Shown: positions 55,650 through 64,000 of the stretch, one piece after another
Position numbering within the stretch: position 1 is the stretch's first letter
Layout: each line of letters starts with the position of its first letter
NCBI GenBank assembly: GCA_030180135.1
Contig: CM058236.1
Span: forward strand, 46,358,947 to 46,422,946
Reading direction: 5' to 3'
Length of the DNA: 64,000 nucleotides
Source: Orychophragmus violaceus
Taxonomy: Eukaryota; Streptophyta; Magnoliopsida; Brassicales; Brassicaceae
Program-made: the position numbers and the translations under genes
The notes under the pieces: model-generated
Seen by the model: the letters and a program-made list of their open reading frames with translations, nothing else
Told to the model about the DNA's origin: nothing
The model's database searches: none

Positions 55650-56844
55650 TGATATATCATGGTTTTTACCGGTTTTATGCCATGATATAGTTGTGTTTTC
55701 AGTGTCTTTTGTGTTCTTTTAGAGTCTTTTACAGGTATAATCAGGTTTGGAGCTAAATTGGAGATAATGGAGCATTTGGGAGATTTTTGGAGTATTTGGC
55801 CGAGAGATAGAGTTCACTGTCCGAAACAGAGAAAGGTGTCGATCGTTGCATGCCTAGCATCGATCGATGCACCAGCGAGATGGGCCAAAACTCGGCGGTT
55901 TAGAAGAATCAAGATATTGCACTTTGATCCAGAAGTTCCTGATATTTACAAAGAAGCCCCTGGCCGAGATTAGACCTATATAATTAAGTTTTTGGTGTTT
56001 ATTTTACTTACGCTTTCATAATTAAGAGCAGAGGATTTTTAGAGCTTTTGGGGCTGATCTGAACCTGTTACATCATCTGTATTTGGAGAAGATTTCGAAC
56101 CCCTTTAATCTTTTATCTTTTATGCAATCTATTATTTCTATGATTATGTTTTCATCAATCATGTCTGAGTAGATTCCTTGTTAGGTTTAGGGTTTCTCAC
56201 ATAGGATTTCATGACCTGCTAGACTTGTTCAATTTCAGTTAAGGATTCAAACTATATTTGTTCTTCAATTTAATTGTGCTTAAAGCTAGTTCTAACCTGA
56301 TCAATTAGGATCTAGATCTTAGGTTGCTAAATACGTCACGGAAGTGGGGTTTAGGAATCTGAACTAATTAAGTTGGGCAATTAAACTTTGCGCAAACGGA
56401 AGTTTGGTTTAGGATAATTGTGAACATATCAAACTTGGAATTAAAGCTGGTTTAATCTGTTAGTTCTCGCAAACGAAAGTTTGGTTTGCTGCACTTAGAC
56501 TTAGAGAATTATCGCAAAGGAATTTGGTTAATTCTATATCTGTGTTTTGAGTTCTAGAACTGTGCTTAATTAGATCCTTGCTGAATGAACTGTCTGCTTG
56601 TCTGATTTCCTGAGAACGCCCTAGACCTAGCGCTCTTAATAACCTGCTTCCACAACCAACAATCTTTGCTATCTGCTTACTTTCTTGCATTGCTTTTAAT
56701 TCAATTACATTGCTTTCTTCTAGTTAAATTCCTGTTCTTGAGCTATTGAACACCGGAGTCTCTGTGGATTTCGATACCCTATATACTACATTGATATTGC
56801 TGTGCACTTGCAGTTTAGTATAGGGATTAATTCTTGACCTATCA
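55650..56844 (+). repeat. E4 5' LTR
   Basis: 1195 bp, TGATATATCATGG to TTGACCTATCA. Terminal hairpin, palindrome pair 55842.5/55863.5 (21 bp), TATA-like CTATATAAT at 55976-55984. Confidence 0.94.
55976..55984 (+). promoter_or_regulatory. Probable TATA box, E4 5' LTR
   Basis: CTATATAAT, at the same place as in the E2 LTRs and downstream of the palindrome pair. Confidence 0.5.
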
Positions 56845-56850
56845 AGTTTT

Positions 56851-56868
56851 TGGCGCCGTTGCCGGGGA
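56851..56868 (+). promoter_or_regulatory. E4 primer-binding site (tRNA-Asp)
   Basis: TGGCGCCGTTGCCGGGGA, 18 bases, six bases after the LTR. Confidence 0.93.
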
Positions 56869-57069
56869 CTCTTTGAGTCTTCGATAGCTTCGAGCCTAGG
56901 GTCTTACTAGGATTTTTCTTTTTATTTTCGTTTTTCTCTCTGTCGCAGGTACCGATTTCGCACTGCGTCGATCGTTGCACCCTTGCATCGTTCGTCACTA
57001 GGCGATTTGAGATTGAACCGATCGTTGCACTGACAGCATCGATCGTTGCTGGACGATTACAGACAGTTT
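56869..57069 (+). other. E4 leader with two palindrome pairs
   Basis: CTCTGTCGCAG (acceptor-like) near 56938-56948, then palindrome centres 56971.5/56991.5 and 57021.5/57042.5 (20 and 21 bp, 30 bp apart) with GGCGATTT between the pairs. The last arm overlaps an in-frame TTG 24 bases before the gag ATG. Confidence 0.75.
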
Positions 57070-58626
57070 ATGCCAACGCAGAAAACTAGAAGTAATCCGA
57101 ACTCGAGCTTGGTTAATCTCGATCTTGAGGAGCTTGGACGTTTAGAGAGAGCTAACAGAAGAGAAAGAAGAGAAAGAATGATGCGAGAGCGTTTGATTCT
57201 GGAACGCGATGCTGAAGGTGTCCTGAGGGACCGAGATAACAACCGCTACAATGCCGACTGGCAGAGGGTTGATGCTGAAGGGAATGTCATTCCTGAGCAA
57301 CAGCAACAGGAGCAGAACCAAAACCAGGGTCAGGAACGGGCCCAAGGTAGAGAGATGGTGGTTCATGAGAGGACACTAGCTGACTACAACAGACCTGATG
57401 AGTTTCATGCAAACCGAGCAGCTCTAGTGCTTTCTGCTTTTGAGAGGAATGATTTTGAGGTCAAGACCATCTACTACCAGCTGATGAGGCAGATTGCTTT
57501 TCATGGTCTTCAAGCAGAGCAGCCTATGGATCACATTGACAAGTTTGAGGACATAGTCACTGGCATGAAGTATGAAGGAGTATGCCCGGACTATCTGTTC
57601 CTTAAGCTATTTCCGCACAGTCTTGCTGGAGACGCTAGTGCATGGCTGAGACAACTGGCACCTGGTTAGTATACTACTTGGGCAGCCTTAAAGAGTGAGT
57701 TCCTGCGTCACTTTTATGATGATGCGCGCTCAGATCAGTCCAGACAGGACATACTCACTTTTTCCCAAGGAGCTGTGGAGCCCTTGAAGACTGCCTGGAT
57801 GAGATTTAAGCAGTATCAGCCTGACTGTCCATACCATGGATTCACAGAAGTACAGCTGATTGGTATCTTCTTCAGAGGCATAGATCTCCCTTATCAGACT
57901 GCGCTGGATAATTCCAGTAATGCTAATTTCAACACCAGGACTCCTACACAAGCTAAGCAGTTGATTGGGAACCTGATTAGCAGCTACAGTTGCAAGACTA
58001 TAGATGAAAAGAGGAAGAAATCCGGTGGAAGTATAGAGGATTCTAACATGACTGAGATTAGATCTAGGCTAGACACAGTTTACGATCTCCGAACAAGTAA
58101 GAAAGCTGTCCACTTTACCCAAGATGTAGAGGTAATTCAGACTGAGGAGGACACTCAGGAAGAAGAGGTGAATTACATGGGAGGTTCTGGTTTCCAAGGT
58201 AGTGGATTTAGAAATCAACAGGGAAACAGATTCTCCAATGGAGTTCAGCAAGGTGGTTTTAAGAAAGCCAATGAGTCTGAGAGTAAAGTAGAGATGATGC
58301 TAAGACAGCTAATGGAGAGTCAGACTAAGTACGCAGCAGATGCTGACGCGAAGATGAATACAATCTATAGGGATCTGAATGGGAAGTTTGAGAGTTTGAA
58401 CACACACATGAAAGAGCTTGATGCTAAGGTTGCAAGAACTGCTGGACATGCTCAAAGGGAAGAGGGATGTCTCCCGGGAAGGACTGATGCCAATCCTAAG
58501 TACCAATGCAATGCCGTGACATTGAGAAGTGGTAAGGAGCTGTCGTCTGGCCAGAAAAAGCAGTTAAGCGTTGAGGAACTCTTGGAAATTGAAGAGTTGG
58601 AAGATGAGATACGCGATATTCGCCGC

Positions 58627-58738
58627 GAGTCGATCGATGCATCTAAGCAACGATCGTTGCCAAGCGAAATCAAGGAACCGGAGGTCGTAACAAAGTCGCC
58701 TAGCATCGATCGATGCGATAAGAGCAACGATCGACACA
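58627..58738. repeat. Phased palindrome pairs x2 in the E4 gag-protease linker
   Basis: Centres 58633.5/58653.5 (20 bp) and 58709.5/58730.5 (21 bp). Translated as S-I-D/D-R-H-like peptides; the frame is kept. Confidence 0.88.
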
Positions 58739-59658
58739 AGGTGACTGCAGAAAGTTCGAGAGCTGAAAACCCAAAACAGTCGGCTGAAAGGGTATACAAG
58801 CCTAAGATACCTTATCCCAAGAACCCCAGAAAATCTAAGAATGATAGGCAGTATGCAAAATGGAAGGAGTTCATAAAAAAGGTAAAGGTTGAAGTACCTT
58901 TGTTGGATTCCATTGAAACTTCCCCCATGATGAAGAGATGCCTTAAGGATGCAATTTCTGGAAAATGGTCTGATGAAGAAAGTATAATGATGCTCAATGA
59001 AGTATGTAGTGCAGTGGTTCAAGGCAGAATTCCAGAGAAATTAAAAGATCCAGGCAGCTTCGTATTAGATTGTGCTATCTACAAGGAGAGGTTCGAAAGG
59101 TCCCTATGTGATCTTGGCTCCAGTGTAAATCTGATGCCCCTTTCAGTTGCTAAAAGACTAGGGATGACATATTTTATACCAACTAGGATATCACTGGTTT
59201 TGGCAGAGAGATCAGTCAGGATTCTCGAAGGAGTAATAGAGGATGTGCCTATAACGGTTGGCAAGTGTGTGATCCCAACTGATTTTGTGGTTCTACAATA
59301 TGGACAGGAGCCAAAAGACCCATTGATTCTAGGCAGATCTTTCTTAGCAACAGCTGGTGCGATGATTGACTGTCAGGGAGGCAAAATAGTTCTAAATGTG
59401 GGAGATCTGAAGATGAGTTTTGACATGAACAAACTGGTAAAGAGACCAACCATCGACGGGCAAACCTTCTATGTGGACACATTGGGTGATTTGGCTGCAG
59501 AGTACTTCCACCAATCACATGCTGAGGACCCACTAGAAAGGGCTTTACTGAGCTCTATTTTGGAGTTGGAATACCTACAGGACGAGCCTGCGATGTACTA
59601 TACAAGATTGATGGATTCTGTCGAGGTTGCAATGCAGGTAGAAGTGTCTGACGCGGGA

Positions 59659-59696
59659 CTGCAACGATCGACACCATCTAAGCAACGATCGTTGCA
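59659..59696. repeat. Phased palindrome pair in the E4 protease-RT linker
   Basis: Centres 59667.5/59688.5 (21 bp), GCAACGATCG-type arms. Confidence 0.88.
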
Positions 59697-61380
59697 AGAC
59701 GACAGAGACTGGGCAGAAGAAAAGGCTCCGAAAATAGATCTGAAACAACTCCCATCCGGGCTAAGGTACGCATTTATTGGACCTAATTCAACATACCCAG
59801 TGATTGTTAATGCTGGCCTGAACAACGCAGAGCTCACCTTACTGCTAAGCAAGCTGCGCAAGCATCGCAAAGCTCTTGGCTATTCCCTTAATGATATTTC
59901 AGGTATCTCACCGGAGCTGTGCATGCACCGGATACATCTTGAGGATGAGTCCAAGACATCAATCGAACATCAGAGGAGACTTAATCCTAATCTGCAGGAA
60001 GTAGTCAAAAAGGAGATTATGAAACTCCTTGACGCTGGAATTATATATCCTATCTCTGATAGTGATTGGGTGAGTCCAGTCCATGTAGTGCCAAAGAAGG
60101 GCGGTGTTACAGTTGTGAAGAATGAGAAGAACGAGCTGATACCTACTAGGACTGTGACAGGACACATGATGTGCATAGATTACAGGTAGCTTAATGCTGC
60201 TACCAGGAAAGATCATTTTCCTTTGCCTTTTATTGATCAGATACTCGAAAGGTTAGCAAATCATCCTTACTACTGCTTCTTAGATGGCTACTCAGGTTTC
60301 TTTCAGATTCCCATCCATCCAGAGGATCAGGGAAATACCACTTTCACTTGTCCATATGGGACATTCGCCTACCGTAGGATGCCTTTTGGACTTTGCAACG
60401 CACCAGCCACTTTCCAGAGATGCATGATGTCCATATTCACAGACATGATTGAGGATTTTATGGAAGTATTCATGGATGATTTCTCAGTATATGGATCATC
60501 CTATAATGAATGCTTAGATAATTTGTGCAAGGTTCTGACAAGATGCGAAGAGAAGCACTTAGTTCTTAATTGGGAAAAGTGTCATTTCATGGTTAGAGAT
60601 GGCATTGTACTTGGACATAAAGTGTCAGAGGCAGGAATAGAGGTGGACCGTGCCAAGATTGAGATAATGACCAACCTACAGGTACCTGATTCTGTTAAGT
60701 CTATTAGAAGCTTTCTTGGACATGCTGGCTTCTATAGACGGTTCATCAAGGATTTCAGCAAGATTGCTAGGCCGCTAACTGCTCTGCTGTGTAAGGACAC
60801 CAAATTCGAGTTCACTGCAGATTGTCAGACTGCGTTCGAACAGATCAAGCAAGCATTGGTGAGCGCTCCCATTGTTCAGCCACCGGATTGGGTTTTTCCT
60901 TTCGAAGTAATGTGTGATGCAAGTGATTATGTTGTAGGAGCTGTTCTTGGACAAAAGAAAGATAGAAAGCTTCATGCTATCTATTATGCCAGTAGGACAC
61001 TGGATGATGCACAAAGAAACTATGCCACTACGGAGAAGGATTTGCTGGCAGTTGTCTTTGCATTTGAGAAATTTCGCTCTTATCTTGTTGGCTCCAAGGT
61101 GATTGTACACACTGATCATTCAGCCCTGAAGTATCTGATGCAGAAGAAGGATGCTAAGCCAAGACTGTTGAGATGGATCTTGTTGCTTCAGGAATTTGAT
61201 ATTGAAGTGAGAGATAAGAAAGGGGTTGAGAATGGAGTTGCTGACCATCTTTCGAGGATGATAGTTGAGGAGGACGTGCCAATTAATGACTATTTGGCTG
61301 AAGAAAACGTCAATATGGTTGGGACAATCTGTGAGACAGATTTGGACAGAAACCTACAAAACTGTCGGATTAATTGCGTT

Positions 61381-61466
61381 GCGTCGATCGATGCGACATC
61401 TGCGTCGATCGATGCATCTATCGGGACAGCGACGATCGATACACCCGACTGTGACGATCGTTGCAG
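61381..61466. repeat. Phased palindrome pairs x2 in the E4 RNase H-integrase linker
   Basis: Centres 61387.5/61408.5 (21 bp) and 61435.5/61457.5 (22 bp), encoding repeated A-S-I-D peptides. Confidence 0.88.
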
Positions 61467-62853
61467 CGCGGATACAGACCCAGAAACTTTTACGATACGG
61501 ATTGGAAAGCATGAGTTTGAGATTAATGCTGTCGCAACAAATGATCGACCATGGTATGCATACATAGCCAATTATCTGGCTGCAGAGACTGAACCAGATA
61601 ATCTGAAAGGGTATGAAAAGAAGAGGTTCTTCAGAGAACTTAGGAGGTACTATTGGGATGAACCTTACCTCTATAAGCATTGTTCGGATGGCCTTTATAG
61701 AAGATGTGTTGCTGAGTCGGAGGTTCCAGATATCCTATTCCACTGCCACGGATCAGATTATGCAGGACATTTTGCTTCTTTCAAAACTGTGTCTAAGGTT
61801 TTGCAAGCAGGTTTCTGGTGGCCTACAATGTTCGCTGATGCTCACTCCTTTATTTCTCATTGTGATGCCTGCCAGAGGAGAGGGAAAATCAGCAGGAAGC
61901 ATGAGATGCCTCAGAATTTCATTCTTGAGGTTGAGGTTTTTGATTGCTGGGGCATAGACTTTATGGGTCCCTTTCCCTCATCTTATGGGAATAAATTCAT
62001 ATTAGTTGCTGTGGATTATGTATCTAAGTGGGTAGAAGCAATAGCTAGTCCAACCAATGACTCTTCAGTAGTCATTAAGCTGTTTAAATCCATCATATTC
62101 CCTAGATTTGGAGTACCTCGAATAGTAATTAGTGATGGAGGATCCCACTTTATTAATAAGGTCTTCGAGAAGCTCCTAAGGAAGCATGGAGTTCATCACC
62201 GAGTTGCTACTCCTTATCACCCTCAGACCAGTGGTCAAGTCGAGGTTTCTAACAGACAGATCAAGGAGATCTTGGAGAAGACATTTGGGAAGACAAGGAA
62301 AGATTGGTCAGCTAAGCTTGATGATGCTTTATGGGCCTACAGGACTGCGTTTAAAACGCCATTGGGGACTACTCCATTCCATTTGCTGTATGGGAAAGCA
62401 TGTCATCTGCCAGTAGAACTTGAGCACAAGGCAGCATGGGCTGTAAAACAGATGAACTTTGACCTCAAACCAGCTGCAGAGCGGAGATTGATACAGCTCA
62501 ATGAGTTGGATGAGATTAGACATTTTGCCTATGAGAACTCAAAGTTGTACATGGAAAGGACTAAGGCTTATCATGACAAAAAGATTGTCTCCAGACGGTT
62601 TAAGCCTAACGATCAGGTAATGTTATACAATTCTCGCTTGCATTTGTTTCCAGGCAAGCTGAAATCAAGATGGTCTGGACCATACACGATCAAAGAAGTG
62701 CGTCCATATGGAGCTGTCATTTTAATTGGCAAGGAAGGTAATGAGTTTGCTGTAAATGGGCAGAGGGTAAAACACTATTGGGCTAAGGCCGAGATTCCCA
62801 GAGGTCAGATTTTGCCCCTGGATCATGCTCCCTCTACCTGAAAATTCCCACCC

Positions 62854-62907
62854 GTCCGGTCAAGCTATTGACCTTAAACAAGCGATGGGTGGGAGGCAAC
62901 CCACCAT
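62854..62907 (+). ncRNA. Two-hairpin RNA element after the E4 gag-pol stop
   Basis: GGTCAA (62858-62863), GCTA, TTGACC (62868-62873); then GGTGGG (62888-62893), AGGCAA, CCCACC (62900-62905). It starts 13 bases after the stop. An RNA role is inferred from paired changes among copies. Confidence 0.6.
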
Positions 62908-64000
62908 TAGGTACTGGTGTTTTTCTACTTAATTTTTGGTGTTTTTGTTAGGATTTTACGTTTGTTTTTGTTTTTGGTGCAGTTATGTTTGCAGGTCTCG
63001 GACAAAATCGCAGTGCAACGATCGACTCACTTCTGTGTCGATCGTCACAACACGAAAGGAATCGCATTGCAGCGATCGTTGCGGTCCTGAGCAACGATCG
63101 ATCATACACGAAAATCGCCAAGTAACGGTCGATGCACTTAGTGCAACGATCGATGCCTGAGCGACAGAGGTAACCCGACAGACATAATTTCACCTTTTCA
63201 ATTTTTTTTTTATTTTCTTTTTACCGATCCTTCGCTGGACACTACTGGGGACAGTGTGTCTTAAGTGTGGGGGAGGTGCTACTGACTTTTGTTTTCTGTT
63301 TTCTTAAGAGTCAATCCGTTTTTCAAAAATTTTTGTTTTATTGAGTCAAAATTGTTTAAGTAAGAAACTATGATTTTCTGAGAAGATTTACAAGACTTGG
63401 AAGAACTTAAGTAACCATTGGGATGAAGTTGCAGGATCTATCTCTGACTATTAGAAAACCCCATCACAGATCAACCTACTGGGAACACCCACATCACTTC
63501 AGGTATCAGAGGATCCTTTTACTGACTTCAATTTAATACTGACTTAGATTTCTCACCTAAGGGCTTGGTATACTTTGTGTCGGATTCCCTTGTTAGTTCT
63601 GACACAGCCTGTCAACCTATCCTATTGAGTTCCCTTCTCCCCTTCTATAAAGTAAAAAAAAAGAAAGATAATAAACTGAGGATGAGTTAGTAACTCCGAA
63701 GTGGTCATGGGAATGGTAGCAAACACTATTTTCTCTCATGTGATCCATGGAATGTGTCCAAAGTACACCCCAAAACGGGAAGAACACTGATAAAAAAAAA
63801 TAAAATGATACCCAATGGGGAAAAATCAGTTGTTAAAGAAGGGAAAGAGAAGAAAGGGACTAGAGAAAGATAGTATGGTGGTCTAGAGCTGATAAGGTAA
63901 GAATCCATGTGCCCTTTGATCGATACTCCTTAGGTGAGACCGCACTTAAATACTTGCAGAAGTCAGTAGGGAGAATTTGAATGCTTGAATGTGATTGTGG
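62908..64000 (+). other. E4 3' untranslated region (to window end)
   Basis: No gene and no ORF-1. Palindrome pairs 63021.5/63041.5, 63075.5/63097.5 and 63128.5/63149.5 (20, 22, 21 bp), a polypurine-tract copy at 63262-63276, an A-rich tract near 63651. Mirrors the E2 3' region. Confidence 0.85.
63014..63156. repeat. Phased palindrome pairs x3, E4 3' region
   Basis: Six arms spaced 20/34/22/31/21 bp, homologous in place to 18628-18772 (E2) and 50722-50866 (E3). Confidence 0.88.

Larger units (their letters stand above)
57070..62841 (+). pseudogene. gag-pol: E4 Athila gag-pol polyprotein, one frame with two TAG codons
   Basis: 1924 codons including the stop, from ATG 57070 (M-P-T-Q-K-T-R) to TGA 62841. 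It is open apart from TAG 57667-57669 in gag (Lys in E1) and TAG 60187-60189 in RT. Order: gag about residues 170-297; a coiled-coil-like stretch; a linker with two palindrome pairs; a retropepsin-like domain with D681 in D-L-G-S; a linker with a third pair; RT with F-M-D-D (D1136, D1137); RNase H starting near D1283 and containing T-D-H-S-A-L; a linker with four palindromes; integrase with an HHCC-type region near 1557-1604 and the catalytic triad D1630, D1689, E1725 (36 apart); a C-terminal W-S-G-P-Y-T module. No CCHC knuckle. It would supply particle, protease, RT and integrase. Two nonsense changes make this copy inactive unless read through. Confidence 0.92.
55650..64000 (+). mobile_element. 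Athila element E4 with full gag-pol, continuing past the window
   Basis: 5' LTR 55650-56844, a perfect tRNA-Asp PBS, a gag-pol frame 57070-62841 with only two TAG stops, the two-hairpin box and the first part of the 3' region. Over LTR, leader and 3' region it closely resembles E2, so E2 looks like its pol-less relative. No ORF-1 is present up to 64000. The 3' LTR is outside the window. Confidence 0.92.

Noticed and set aside
1..64000. Host protein-coding genes, tRNA or rRNA genes
   Set aside because: Every readable frame belongs to a transposon or is a shadow; I saw no tRNA cloverleaf or rRNA sequence by eye, though a dedicated search was not possible.

Overview
This window is wall-to-wall transposable-element sequence from a plant nuclear genome, most likely pericentromeric heterochromatin of a Brassicaceae species. 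The basis is: many Athila-type Ty3/gypsy elements with tRNA-Asp-type primer-binding sites and ATHILA ORF-1 genes, together with Tekay/Del-like, Tat-like, copia and LINE fragments, and no recognisable host gene, tRNA or rRNA. The species itself cannot be read from the sequence.

Left block (1-29434). A Tekay/Del-like Ty3 element on the minus strand (partial gag 672->1, 5' LTR from 7594) is the receiving element; it sits in the integrase of an older Tat-like element. It carries a copia element (820-7579, TSD CTATG) and an Athila array (9068-29385, TSD ATGAC). The array has the form LTR-gag/pro-ORF1-LTR-truncated internal region-LTR. A second, very young Athila-type element (E2, 16379-22897, TSD TTTGA) lies inside it. 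E2 has an intact gag-protease ORF, no pol, and LTRs in which I saw two differences in 1198 bp.

Middle block (29435-48487). Remains of a minus-strand Tat element; a plus-strand Tat element lacking gag/protease; the 3' part of a Tekay-like LTR; a copia element with 5' LTR, gag and integrase but no RT; a minus-strand L1-type LINE; and a Tekay-like LTR (from 42220) interrupted by a 3562-bp solo LTR (43264-46825, TSD CCGGT).

Right block (48488-64000). Four Athila elements are nested with alternating orientation: E3 (minus, with ORF1), cut by E6 (plus, LTR only), cut by E5 (minus, LTR and 3' region), cut by E4 (plus). E4 has a complete gag-protease-RT-RNase H-integrase reading frame broken only by two TAG codons. 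It is the only pol-bearing Athila seen here and a model for the autonomous partner of E2.

The most unusual signal is a small module: two roughly 14-bp palindromes with core CGATCG or CGRYCG, 20-22 bp centre to centre, often followed by GCGATTT and often repeated after about 50 bp. I counted about 38 such pairs in the Athila copies and nine further intervals of the same size in the unrelated copia element. They lie in LTRs, leaders, 3' regions and exactly in the linkers between protein domains. A two-hairpin RNA element with compensatory changes follows the gag/pol stop, a 3' splice-site-like sequence abuts the ORF1 start codon in three copies, and up to three polypurine-tract copies lie in each 3' region.
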